A DNA stretch of 64,000 bases, from NCBI GenBank assembly GCA_022695795.1, contig MU404075.1, positions 186,001 through 250,000 on the forward strand, read 5' to 3'. Position numbers and translations under genes: made by a program. The notes under the pieces were generated by a model. The model was given only the letters and a program-made list of their open reading frames with translations. It had not been told where the DNA came from and ran no database searches. This document shows positions 11,471 through 22,589 of this stretch, piece by piece. Position 1 is the stretch's first letter. Each line of letters begins with the position of its first letter. The stretch comes from Biscogniauxia marginata (lineage: Eukaryota; Ascomycota; Sordariomycetes; Xylariales; Xylariaceae).

Positions 11471-13099
11471 TTAGTTTTTTGACGCTATCTTCGCCTCCAC
11501 CTTCTGTCCCTCTTGCTTTGCTTTTGCCAGAGCCTGGTCGGCTTCGGCATCGACCGCTTCGCTGATGACCTCCTTATCAACAGCCTGCTGCGAGGTTGTA
11601 GCCTGGCGATCATCCTTGTCATCGATGTCTTCCTCGTCCTTCGGCGTAGCAAGACCGGTATCCTGGTTTTCCTGGTTCTGTTCATTCTCCTCGTCGATGA
11701 GCTCTTCTTGTTCCTTGAGAACGTCGAGACGTTGCTTGTTAGTCGCTGCACCCTCGGCGTTGTGCACCTCAAGTTCGATCTCGTGGTACAGCTCCTCGGG
11801 GATGGATGACAACACGCCAGTCAGGGCTTCGATCTGACTGTTGAAACCACCCTCTTCGCCCTTTTGGCTATACATGTAAGCATTGCTTAGCACGAGGAGC
11901 GTTGAGGGAACCCCATGTTTGAGTCGCAGATCTAGCCACGATTGTAGGTCTTCTCGAAGCCTGGCGGGCGACACCGTATGCGACTTGATACCTCGGCTCG
12001 CACAGGCCATCTGCAATTCAGATACATTAAGACTATCAACACCCTCATAGCTGATTGCCTTATCATCTCTCTTAATTTGTCGCATTCTGTGACGGATTTG
12101 GTACCGAAGCATGATATCTGTGCCGAAGCTGTTGAGGTTCAGATACCGGCACATGGACACTAGCTGTGGCCGTGAAAGGTTGTCAAGGGTCACGTCATCC
12201 CTGAAGGCCTTGCAGACCTTGATGACATCCTCTGCGCTTGGTTTCTCGCCAGTAGCACGAAGTTTCCGGAAGAAGGTAGCGAAGGCCTCCTTCTCTGTCT
12301 TGGTGGACGATAGAGGTAACCCCGTCTCCTTTAAGGTGTCACGCAGGAAAGAGCTGACCTCCTTGCGAGTCGCCCGCAGAATTGCTGCCTTCTTGTCCTT
12401 GGAATGTTGGGCTTCGTATGTACTTGGTAGTAGATTCGGGAACAGTTTGAGAGCGATGGGTAGGAGCGCCTCGGCGAATGGAACGATGATGAAGACGGAG
12501 AATGGAACTAGACGCCCAAGATCCTGAACTGTCCGCTGCAACTGTCGATTTTCTCGTCGGGTAAGCTCGTACCCGGCGGCCATCTTCAAGGCCAGTCGGC
12601 TACTGATCTTGACTTCAGTTGCAAGCAGCTTCGTGCCATCCCAGTAATGTTGGAGTTCATGTTTTATTTTCTGCCCGAGGGTCAGCTTCTTCTCCTCTTT
12701 CTTCTCGATGCCGGCGTCCTTCTTTGCGGCCAATTCGGTGAGGGACTTTGACTCCGCAGTCGGCTCGTCGACGGCAGCCTGTGCTCGCTTCTCCGCCGCG
12801 GCTTCGTCCGAGGTCTTGGTCTTGGAATCGGAAGGCTTCTTGGTCGAGGGGAGCGGTTTCTTGGCTTGCTCGGCGTTGAAACCCGGAGGTGGACCGTTGG
12901 GAGGCCCAACTGTATGCCGCTCGGTTGCTATGCTTCGAAGCGGGATCAGGAGTGCGCGCGTCGGTATGTCTGCGGGAAAGTGCCGAGCGTGTCGTCCAAA
13001 AGAGGCTGGGTGGAGGCCCAGACCCGGTCTCACGGCGGCCCTGCCAGCAAAGGGGTTCACTATGACGGCCCTTTGGGCAGCTCTGGAGGATGCACTCAT
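11471..13099 (-). CDS. MDM38: LETM1/Mdm38 family inner mitochondrial membrane protein
   Basis: A single-exon protein of 542 residues from ATG 13099. LETM1/Mdm38 proteins sit in the mitochondrial inner membrane, support K+/H+ exchange and volume homeostasis, and bind mitochondrial ribosomes. The first 60 residues are Arg/Ala-rich with almost no acids, as expected for a presequence. The LETM1 domain begins near residue 137 with LTLGQKIKHELQHYWDGTKL, followed by TRRENRQLQRT and the single membrane segment at about 196-222 (VPFSVFIIVPFAEALLPIAL). The ribosome-binding-like soluble part reads LNSFGTDIMLRYQIRHRMR and LRHG/LKHGVPSTLLVLSNAY. A Glu/Asp/Gln-rich coiled tail ends the protein. The frame stays open upstream to 13225, adding a His/Pro-rich 42-residue extension, but the 13099 start places the presequence at the N-terminus and is preferred. 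Confidence 0.93.
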   Translation of the reverse strand: MSASSRAAQRAVIVNPFAGRAAVRPGLGLHPASFGRHARHFPADIPTRALLIPLRSIATERHTVGPPNGPPPGFNAEQAKKPLPSTKKPSDSKTKTSDEAAAEKRAQAAVDEPTAESKSLTELAAKKDAGIEKKEEKKLTLGQKIKHELQHYWDGTKLLATEVKISSRLALKMAAGYELTRRENRQLQRTVQDLGRLVPFSVFIIVPFAEALLPIALKLFPNLLPSTYEAQHSKDKKAAILRATRKEVSSFLRDTLKETGLPLSSTKTEKEAFATFFRKLRATGEKPSAEDVIKVCKAFRDDVTLDNLSRPQLVSMCRYLNLNSFGTDIMLRYQIRHRMRQIKRDDKAISYEGVDSLNVSELQMACASRGIKSHTVSPARLREDLQSWLDLRLKHGVPSTLLVLSNAYMYSQKGEEGGFNSQIEALTGVLSSIPEELYHEIELEVHNAEGAATNKQRLDVLKEQEELIDEENEQNQENQDTGLATPKDEEDIDDKDDRQATTSQQAVDKEVISEAVDAEADQALAKAKQEGQKVEAKIASKN

Positions 13100-14120
13100 T
13101 TTGGCTGGGGCGCGACGCGGTACGGAGTGGTTGGATGGGGACGGGAGGGCAGGAGTACAGAGGTGGTGGTGTGTGGTGATGTGCGGTTGTGTGTGGTTGT
13201 GCGGATAATGATGATGAGATGTCAAGGGAGAGATGAAGATGGGACATGGGTTCCAAGGCTGCTTTCTAAACCAGATTTAACTAGTAGTAGCACAGCAGTA
13301 GCTTTTCAATGCCGCCCGATAAGTCCGATCGGGTAAGGACGGTACCTAACCAGGAGGTCACGTGCTGATTGCGAGATGGACTGTTCTAGCCGCGCCTGTC
13401 TGCCTTCCTTCGGATTATCGGACTTGCCTTTGCTGGTTCGGAGAATTCCAGAATATGCCCCGCTTTTACTGCATCCATACGTATGTACTAGCCAGGGACC
13501 GTCTAAACTCAATCTTATACTCTACCTTGTACGTACAGATGTATGTACGTAAGCTTCACTTGGTAAACAGCTGGCAGAATTATCAAGGAGCCCCTGAACA
13601 CGCCCTTCAGGTGATACATATTGTAATAACATGTCAGCCACCAAAGGCCTAGTCCACCTACGTACGTAATAGCTGTAGGTACACAAAGTATAACACCTGC
13701 TAGGTTCGACTGACATCTACTCATCGCCATATGTACCTAGGTAGGTACAAAACACGATTGGTCTCTCCACCACCGTCTAGGGTATCTGAATACGGTATCC
13801 AAAGTCTAACCCTCCCTTTCTATAAAGTTACCTTACATAAAAATAAACAAGGTAGGAAGAACATGGGTTTTTTTTTTCCCCTCCCTTTGAACTCTCCCAC
13901 CGTACTCCAATGACTCGCCATGCCGGAAAAAAAGTCAAAAATGCTCTACAATAGGTAGTTCCCAAATTCTCGCCAGACCCACGATTAAAGGTAAAGCAAG
14001 TAGTAAAGTAATAAAACAAATGATACCTAAGCAAGAAAAAAAAAATCCTCCAAAAAAGGGAACAGGAGAGGAGGAGGGGAGAAGGAAAGGGAACAACAAG
14101 CTTTGTAATAGACTTTCTCA
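13100..14120. other. Intergenic between two minus-strand genes
   Basis: About 1 kb. The left part is the LETM1 promoter and leader. It holds CCTAGGTAGGTAC-type motifs (13733-13750) and T and A homopolymers near 13867 and 14036. No gene is seen. Confidence 0.6.
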
Positions 14121-16902
14121 TCATCGGTGTGATGCTGCTTGTTGTCGTGGTCTCGTGATATTGGGACCCGTTCCGATGCCCGTCAGCGTTCTCACGGCCC
14201 AATGCAGCCAGCTCTCAGTCTCTAGCTGCGCCTTCAGCTCGTCCGCTCGTCTTTCGACGTCTTCAACCTGAATTTCGAACTGTGCGACCAGGTACTCGAC
14301 ATCCTGTGCTCGCGAGACGAGTGCATTAATCTCGTACTCCAGCTTTGCGGCCTGTAGCTCCACCTCCTTAAGCGCCTCGGTGATGTGTGCCCTGTGGTCG
14401 CCAACTAGATTTTGTGAGTCCTGCTTGACTCGGTGGTATGCCTCTGCGTATTGATGGTTGAGAGCTTGCAGGTCCTCCTGCTGTCGCGCGTAGTGCTCAT
14501 CGATTGTCTCAATTGACTTGATCCTTCTTTCGACCCATGGCTTGATGTTTTGCTTGACGTTTGCAATGGCCCGGTACAGATTTCCGGCAAACTCGGAGAA
14601 AGGGTCCTGCTGCCCCAGCAGTGTCTCTGTGTCTAAATCGCTAAACTCGCTGAGGTCCGCGATTTCATTCCATCGAAGGACGGCTTCCTCCGCATCGCCA
14701 AAGGACAACCGCCGAGGCCAACGACCCTCGTTTGGGGTCTCAACTCCAGATGGTCGATCATCTGCTATACTATGCCGCCTATATAGAGTCGACAATGTCG
14801 TGTTAGAGCGTTTCTCGGCTTCTAATATTTGCCCCTGCTGATCACTTTCGGCTGCTGTAGAATAAGCCACGGAGAATTCTGTCACAGGAACTTCGCTTCG
14901 AACTTCCCTAATTTGAGAAGCTTGCTTAATGTCTCCGTTGCCAACTCTTTTGGGAATGCCATTAATACGACTAGCCGACCGCCGTTCACTTGACGAGTCT
15001 TCATCACGCGCTAATGTGAAGAGTGAGGAAGGGGTTGACTGTATCTCCTTCTCCCTCCTCATTGCACTCAAATATTCTTCGGGCTTGTTCTTCCAGGTGA
15101 ATGCTCTACTGATCGGTCCTGCGCCCGGGCTTGGAGTTGCGATAATTCCCGCCGAGGAATTAGACAGTATGGAAGATTGCGGACCGGAGAAGGCCGTTTC
15201 TACTGATTCATCTCTCGATGGCCGACTCACGTGGCCCCGTAAGCCGCTCCCACTGTACATCGCATCCTTGATTCGACCGAAGCCAGAGCGAGCGTCTCGA
15301 GCCACATTTTTGAAGACACCAAGTCGCACAGCATCCTTGTCTGCGGGGCTGTCTACTATACTAACAGCAGAACCAGGCGCAGGCGTAGAATACAGGCCCG
15401 GGGATTCGTCTCTTCGGCCGGTCTCCACCTTATCTTCTAGAGAATTAGAATTGGTCCGTTTCGACTGGCTGCCGGTGTCATCTTTGCCGAAAAGAGCGCT
15501 CATGTCAGGAATCGACTTTTCGGGTTCTGCTGTTGTACGCTTGGGTTTTCCAAGCCAAAGCCACTTCGCACGCTCCCCGGATGTCAGGCTGATAAACCTA
15601 TCGAGATCGAAAGTCTCGATATCACCAATACCGCCCTTATCACGCCCGCCAACCATACCCAGTACGATATCCCCTCGCTTGCCTCCTATTTCCGATACCG
15701 TGGACTTGACAGCTTTCTGTACGCCCCAGCCCTCGCCAGCTGCCGCTTTGGCGGTCACCGTGTGTAGTTTACGCATAGTCTGCCGATCTAGTTTTCGGGT
15801 CCTGGGTAGCTTCTGGTATTTCTGGAAGTAGGAAATGCCTTTTTCAGTGGCCTCGACGTCAAATACATCCTTCGCGATGGGGGCACCGCAATAACTCAGT
15901 CTGTTTCTTGCGCCCATCAATAAACCGAGTAGTGCGGCGACAGTAGTTGGCCCCAGGATGCCATCAGTCGGCTCCACATTATAATACTCGAACCCAAATT
16001 CTGTCCACCAGTCTCCGATAGCAGTTTCGGTAACATCACACAGTAGGCCATCGATGTAAATAGGCTCAAGATTGCCGAATATGGACAGCGCCACTTGGCA
16101 CAACTTAATGAGCTCAACAACGGCATCGGCAAAGGGAATCTTGTCGTCGGTCTTGAAAAGCTGATAGAATTTGGCCTTGGCAGCACCGGTGGGTTCAGAC
16201 AAGGTCATGCCCGATCGGCCGGAGCACCCTAGCCTCTTGAGGTTCTCATTGACGATAAAGATGCGCCGGTACTTCTTGATATCTCCCTCGGGGACGGAGA
16301 TGACGGTCAGGGCAGAAGGAAAGCTGCTGAGGTTCGTCACCATCAACTCGCCCAGGGGCGTATCCTTGGGCCTCGCATGATACTGCTGGATAGCCTTAAA
16401 ATAGAGGCGCAATCGTTGCGACCACGTGTTCTCGTCTGCAGGGACGGCCAGAACACCTACGACAACAGAATGCTTCTCGTCTCCGGTATATGTGACTATG
16501 ACAAGGGTAGGTGATTGGCGAGAGCACGCCCATTGTTCGACCAGGTATAACTCGTAGCCCTGGAGCTTCTCTCTTCGCTCGACGACGGTGACACTCTTGT
16601 CTTCTTCGAGATATCTGTATAGTGCAGGGATAACATGAGCGAGGTCCGTCACCGTCAAGTAGTCTTCGTGTGGCTATCTTAGCATACCTGAAAGCGACTG
16701 GGTCGGGAATGACGACATGGCGGCGCTGGAAGGCGGGAGAACGCAGCGGCTGCTCGACGGAGCTGGCATTTCTTGTATCGAGAGGAGCGGTGGTATCGAT
16801 CTGGCCGAGGCGGGGATTCCTTTGCGACGCAGCTCCCCTCACGTATGCGGCATCTTCCTCCCGATGAAGCCTCGTGTCGTTGAAGGGCATACGCGACGAC
16901 AT
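14121..16902 (-). CDS. Stb6/Stb2-like protein (Sin3-binding protein family)
   Basis: Two exons, 16688-16902 and 14121-16614, separated by a 73 nt intron, give 902 residues. The splice joins PDPVAFR to YLEEDKSVTVVERREKLQGY, the conserved start of the Stb6-like N-terminal domain; then come LVEQWACSRQSPTLVIVTYT and a domain with LEPIYIDGLLCDVT and DGILGPTTVAALLGLL, the latter looking like a peptidoglycan-binding-like helical fold. Residues about 400-700 are Ser/Thr-rich and disordered. The C-terminal 130 residues form a heptad-rich coiled coil (AKLEYEINALVSRAQDVEYL) ending in WLHWAVRTLTGIGTG, possibly membrane-associated. Yeast Stb2/Stb6 were named for interaction with the Sin3 co-repressor; the function in filamentous fungi is not established. 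The start at 16902 was chosen over the in-frame ATG at 16890 because it is first and in frame with the conserved exon. Confidence 0.85.
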
Positions 16903-17757
16903 GGCTTAAACCCATGTACTACCAGCCCACGATCTCGGAGATGGACTCGGAGGTTCATGATGCGTATGGCATTACGGGCAGTTCCAGTACCGACTTGTGT
17001 TGCGACAAAACAGAGATAGGCAGGCAAGGGAATGTTAGACGCAGACAGTGGCTTTTGGATGGAGGTTATAACAACGGTGATAATGGCAAAAGCTGGCAGA
17101 GTTGCATCGGCATGTGATAGCCGAGTTTGCAGTCGAGTCGGGTTGCTGGGAATGCGTCGCAAGCAAGTTATTGAAGGAAGCATGTAACTGACCCCTGAAG
17201 CTGCGCCTACTGTTTTTAATGGCGGGTGGGCTCGGGGCTCGGGGCGAAAGTGGGGATGCTAGTGGGGTGGTTGATGCGTCATTGCAGACGGGAGCGTACC
17301 TAATGTATGTAGGTAGTACCTCTGTCACCAAGTATCGTGTACTCTGTATCACCCCTACACATGTGCCGGCGTGGCCTGTCTCTACTTATTATGCAAGTAC
17401 ACACTACCTTCTGTAGTGCTGCGCTATCCGCCGGATCGGGTCAATCTGCATGGTATTTTAGAGCTCGGCGACGGTTGCACCTTTGCCAACGGCCAACCGC
17501 CAGCTGCCAACTACGACCAGCACTGCACTCAACCCAACGCAACGTTCAATACTAAATCCACAACTTTTCACCATTTACCCAGGCAATTTGTCTATGTATT
17601 AGCGACGCCGGCGGTACGGCATGTGATGCTTTCCGAAGATCTCACACGCAGATACAGAGCAGCCATTCACTTGTGTATGCATAACCACGCGACCACGACC
17701 TAGAGCAAGCATACTTCACCACTTCTCTGGTATCAACCACGACGACCAAGACCGACA
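16903..17757. promoter_or_regulatory. Divergent upstream region of the Stb6-like gene and RMD5
   Basis: 855 bp between two start codons transcribed outward. No coding signature. The part near 17280-17310 carries CCTAATGTATGTAGGTAGTACC-like motifs that recur in other intergenic regions here. Confidence 0.55.
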
Positions 17758-19116
17758 ATGGCTATGCTACAGCTTCAGAAGGAGCTGCAGAAGCTCACCG
17801 GGACAGCCCAACTATCAAATGCCATAGGGGATGTCGACAAGATCATCGACCTCCTCACCAAGGCGAGGGAGAAGGTTGCCGCCGGTACGACACCCACCAA
17901 CTGGGTAAATCCTTCAAAATGCTAACGTACCGTCTTAGAGGATAACCCTCATGCTACCAACCTAGAGCTCGCCACGCTGCAGAACCCGATAAAAAAAGAG
18001 CTCGATGGCCTCAACAGCAACTTGAGACAGGTCCATAAGGCCCAGACCGACTTCAACAAGTCCCTGAAGGTGGCCTTCAGCAAGGCGATCGGCACCCTAC
18101 CGACCGAACACGATCCGATGGAGTCGCAATCGGCCCTCATAAACCGCGCCATCGCCATGCATCTCCTCCGAGAGGGCCAGTTCGGTGTGGCATCGACCTT
18201 TATCAACGAAGCACAACCACAGAACGATTCATCCCGCGCGGGTTCGCACCCGCTGTCCCAACTGTCTCCGTCCACCTTGGGATCGGCGACGTCACCCCGC
18301 TCGCCTACGCCCGCCGACACCATCGTAACAGATGCCGACTGGTCCGCTTTCCAGTCGCAGACCTTGCAGTCTTCCTTCGCCGACATGTACTCGATCCTCT
18401 CGTCCCTCAAATCACACAATCTCCTCCCCGCGATAACATGGGCGAGGAACAACAGCATGGAGCTGGAGGCGCGAGGTTCCAACCTCGAATTCGAGCTGTG
18501 CAAGCTGCAGTTCGTCTGGCTGTTCAAGGGGCCGGCGGTAAACGGGCTCCCGGACACGCCGGAGAACGGGGTGTCGGGGGCGCTGCAGTACGGCAGGCAG
18601 AACTTCGGCCGGTTCCAGAGCCGGCACCTGCGGGAGATCCAGCAGCTGAGCTGCGCCATGGTGTACTCGCCGAACCTGGGGGCGTCGCCGTACCGGTCCA
18701 TCTTCGACATCTCGCTCGCCTTCGACGAGGTGGCGTCGTCGTTCACGCGCGAGTTCTGCTCGCTGCTGGGCCTCTCGGCCGAGTCGCCGCTGTACGTGGC
18801 GGCGACGGCGGGCGCGCTCGCGCTGCCGCAGCTGGTCAAGTACACGAGCATGACCAAGGCTAAGGGCACCGAGTGGACGACGGCCAACGAGCTCGCGTTC
18901 GAGACCCCGCTGCCGCGTAGCATGCTCTACCACCCCATCTTCGTGTGCCCCGTCAGCAAGGAGCAGACAACCGACACGAACCCCCCCATGATCCTGCCCT
19001 GCGGGCACGTGCTCGCGCGCGAGAGCCTGCAGAAGCTCACCAAGGGGAACCGGTACAAGTGCCCCTACTGCCCCAGCGAGGGCATCATGAAGGACGCTAG
19101 GGTGATCATTCTTTAG
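17758..19116 (+). CDS. RMD5: GID/CTLH E3 ubiquitin ligase subunit Rmd5 (Gid2)
   Basis: Two exons, 17758-17884 and 17939-19116, with a 54 nt intron, give 434 residues. Rmd5 is a RING-type subunit of the GID complex, which ubiquitinates gluconeogenic enzymes in yeast. The N-terminus (LQLQKELQKLTGTAQLSNAI) is helical. A LisH/CTLH-like segment follows (SALINRAIAMHLLREGQFGV, about residues 107-126). Next is the CRA region with LQYGRQNFGRFQSRHLREIQ and the conserved YRSIFD. The C-terminal degenerate RING starts at about 378: FVCPVSKEQTT, then ILPCGHVLARESLQKL and KCPYCPSEG, ending in VIIL. The donor at 17885 was selected because it joins KVAA to EDNPHATNLELATLQNP in frame; the alternative donor at 17904 would leave an intron too short. 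GC content rises strongly in the second half, where a long opposite-strand open frame is spurious. Confidence 0.95.
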
Positions 19117-19782
19117 CTAACCTAGGTACCTACTCTTACTCTGTGCTACACATTTTGGGTTTTTCTTTTTCGAGCTTAGTCTTTTTCTTTTTCCTTTTTT
19201 TTTCCTGTGCACGAGCGAGATGGTCAGACGATTAGGAAAGTTTCTGGTCCGAGTCTCAGTCTAACATTGGTAAACCCGAGACTCAGGACTGAGTCATCGA
19301 GAAGCTTTATTCTCGTTAAGTGGCGTTTGGGTGCGGGGAGTAAAGGGGGGGGGGGGGTCCGATTCCTCGTCTGATTTTTGAATTGGGAGAACACAAACAT
19401 GGCGACGGTTTTCTTTTTTTCTTTTTTTCTTTTTTCTTCTTGCTTTCTCCCCCGTCTCATGAAGCGCTTTCACTTACTTTAACGACTTTGATTAATCGAC
19501 ATATCGGCACGGGGTTCAGGGAGTTTGAAGGAGTGTGTGGTTGAGAAAGACAAGGAAGGCAAGGAAGGCAAGGAAGGGAAACTTGTCTAACCTGCTGCTG
19601 CTGCTGTACAATGCATACAATACGTACATATACGTACGCATCTAGGTACATACCTACACTGATATTTACATATTCGTTCAACTATCCTGATCATTCTCTC
19701 TCTCTCGTTCTTTATTGTTGTTTTTAAGCACTATGGCTTGTTTGAGTCTTATGTCTGTCTACTCTGTGAATATTTTATTTTA

Positions 19783-19816
<34 letters not shown>

Positions 19817-21378
19817 AAATGAGGTGCGGCGTAACTTTACTCTTCTGTATAATCTGTCTATCCTTCCCACGCTTCAGATAAACTTGAGGTCTAAGGTATC
19901 CTACCAACGGGTTACTTACTTACCTAAAGCTAGGTACCTACTGGTCTGTGTTCCTGATTTGATCGGGGAAGATAATGATAATTTGTGAGACTTAAGGGTT
20001 CGTGGTAGATGAGCTGGTTGTCGCCCATACGAATATTCCTCCTTACTTCCTCCCCGAAATCCCCCTAAAAGACCTTTTGGGAGAGCTCCTCCCCTTACCC
20101 ATCGTGAGTTATAGGGTATAAGATGCAAGGCGACCACTACAACGAGGACAAATCTGCGGTTCAAGGGCATACCTGGCATGCTTCCCGAGTTCAGTTTTAT
20201 TATTAGTGCCATAAACGTCAATACGTAAGTATGTATAAATTCTTTGTAAACTCAAGTTGGATGCTGTGCTATATATATACCGCGTAACATACAACTTCCC
20301 CCCTCGCCCCCGATGTGAGTGTTATAGCATGTTTGAAGGGACAAAGACTTACAAAAAGAAAGAAGGCTATTTCAAAAACCACCCTATCTAGGTATACACA
20401 TACGTAAGGTAAACACTTTATCTTACCCTATTTAGACCTTTCATCTCACCTTACCTAAAACCTTCATACGTGATACTACATATACCTCTAGTAGTACATA
20501 CACGTGGACCTACGTGAAACTCGAGCGAACCCTCCCTCCACGTTAAATCGAGCCCCAAAGTTTTGGTAGGTTTGTTCAATGTATGTGCTAACTGGAACAT
20601 GTGCGTTGAATACATACGTAATACACACGACTGAACCAATATGTCCATAGCTATAATTCAATCCAAACCGATATATCCAATAACATGGAGTCGACTTTCA
20701 TATCCATTGAGCTAATCTCTTAACCCCCTATTCATATTACATATAATCCGTACTAGATCATGCATCTAGGTAGACCGAGGAGGGTTAGGTGTATAGCAAA
20801 ATTGTGACTTAGTACGTACGTAGGCCAATAGGCATGCATGCCCGCAGGCTACAGATAAAAGAGTAGTAATAAATGTTCAATAATTAGGAAGCTGAAGACA
20901 TGATACAACACACACAGTGGCAGCAAGCATAAATACGAATCGAAATTGCGCAAACCGCAGAAATGCTGTCTTCATTCTGCTAGATACACAATCTAGAGCC
21001 AGAGCTCTCACGTCTCGGCCCCTAGATTTTCCTCTTACCCCTGCTTTCTCCTCTCCCTCTTTCCCCTCTTCTCTCTCCGGATACTGGCCGGAGGATTACT
21101 CTCCTGCGAAATGCTACCCAGCTGACTTACTGGCGCTCCAAGGGGAATAAACGCAAACCCTCCCTCTAACTCCAAACCAGGGGGTGACCAGATTTAATCG
21201 CTAAACGCCAGAAGGAAAGAAAAAACAAACAAATCGAATTTGTCGGGTGTAGTGACCCGATCCTACTCCTGCAATGAGCCCGACAAGGGTCGGGATATTT
21301 CGAGGGAAAAACCTGTAAAAGGAGAGTCATGTAATCATGTCTTTATACATCTATACGCAGATCTCCCCGGGGACCTTC
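19117..21378. other. Convergent intergenic region with long T tract
   Basis: About 2.3 kb between the 3' ends of RMD5 and the UPF0658 gene. It holds a 31-nt T run at 19785-19815, a 14-nt G run near 19345, an AAGGAAGGC-type triplet repeat at about 19549-19576 and many TACGTA/TACCTA motifs (19620-19660, 20385-20410). No gene is recognised. Confidence 0.6.
19785..19815. repeat. T31 homopolymer tract
   Basis: Uninterrupted run of 31 T residues downstream of RMD5. It could be the tail of a very old retroposed copy on the minus strand, but no element is visible next to it. Confidence 0.9.
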
Positions 21379-22589
21379 CTAATCAATCGTCATTCTGCTC
21401 GGCATCTGCGGCGCCTTGACATCGTGCATGGAATAACTAGCCTGGTCTTTGTCCATCTCGGGTCGTGGTCCGCTCAGTAGGTGTTGCTTGAGGCCGTGGC
21501 CAAAGTTAAACATACAGACCATGGCGTTGATGATGGTTAGGACGATGAGGATGATAGTCAGCACCGCAAATGCCGTCAGCGACTTTCGGACCGGTAGATA
21601 GTACTGCTGCTCGATCGGGTCGTAGATTCGGGCGAGCTTGTAGATGAAATACGTGAGTCCACCGAGATAGAGGACGATGACGCCTACCATGCCGATTTTC
21701 AATTCGCGTTGCGTAGACCAGGCAGCACAGAGGAGGATGGCGATGGTGACGGGAATGGCCGCAGCGGTTAATCCAAATTCCGCGCCTGTCTTGCCACCGA
21801 CGACGACCAGGAACTGGATCGTGAACCCAATGAAGAAGAAGAAGTCAAACTTCAAGAGGGCAATGTAGACCTATCGAATCCATTAGCTCAACATACGCAC
21901 CTACCAATCAAGTGCGGCTTTGGTGACGTACCTGGTAGTGCAGGAATCGCTTCTTCATCCTGTAGTCAGCTCCTATGTGCTTCAGGATGTCCCAAGCGAA
22001 TTCCTGGTAGAGCTTCCAAGTGAGGAAGGAGAGCATGATTGTGATGAGGGCGATGAAGCCGGGAATGGCAATTAATACGGCCTGGACTTCATCCCACACA
22101 TTGAGATCCATAAAGGCGTTCTTCTCCTTGAGGATATTGATGGCTTCGTGGATCTGATCGATCTGGAGGGCGCCGTAGACGAGCAGTGCGAGGTTGGCGA
22201 TGCAGATACCGATGAGCTGAATCGTGTTCTTCATGAGGAGCGCGTCCCAAACCAGGAGAACCTCGTAGACGAAACCGAGGATGAACAGACCAAGAAAGGT
22301 GGGAATGGTCTTCAACTGCGACTGGACGTCTTTCTCGTTCCTGAACTCGGGCTGTTTCATATCGTAGAGGCCGCTCTGGAACTGGGCAAAAGTAAAACTA
22401 GACGAAGGGGGAAGAGGATTAGGGGCGATCTCGATCGGTATGTAGGAGTTGTACTCACGCCTCGAACACCATGCAGACGATAGCCTGCAAGATGGCGATG
22501 ATGAAGAATAGCCTGGGCCATTTCTTCTGAAATATACCGTTGGTGCCACTTATGAACAGGCGTATGCGACTGGGCGAGCTCGAAGCCAT
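21379..22589 (-). CDS. UPF0658 Golgi apparatus membrane protein
   Basis: Three exons, 22459-22589, 21932-22397 and 21379-21870, with introns of 61 nt each, give 362 residues. The protein is a multi-pass membrane protein. The first membrane helix is at about 24-43 (RLFFIIAILQAIVCMVFEAF). Further hydrophobic segments include FLGLFILGFVYEVLLVWDAL, LIGICIANLALLVYGALQ, VLIAIPGFIALITIMLSFL, FFFFIGFTIQFLVVVGG, FGLTAAAIPVTIAILLCA, MVGVIVLYLGGLTYFIYKL and LTIILIVLTIINAMVCMFNF. The loop FTFAQFQSGLYDMKQPE and the segment KRFLHYQVYIALLKFDFFFF are typical of the UPF0658 family (fission yeast SPAC23H3.04-like). The biochemical role is unknown. The start ATG at 22589 opens MASSSPSRIRLFISGTNG; splicing joins FEA to FTFAQ. 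Upstream in-frame options were not found. Confidence 0.9.

Noticed and set aside
14929..15831. 300-codon open frame opposite the Stb6-like gene
   Set aside because: Shadow of a conserved exon.
17949..18923. 324-codon open frame opposite RMD5
   Set aside because: Ser/Ala/Leu-rich shadow of the conserved RMD5 exon, with no signature.
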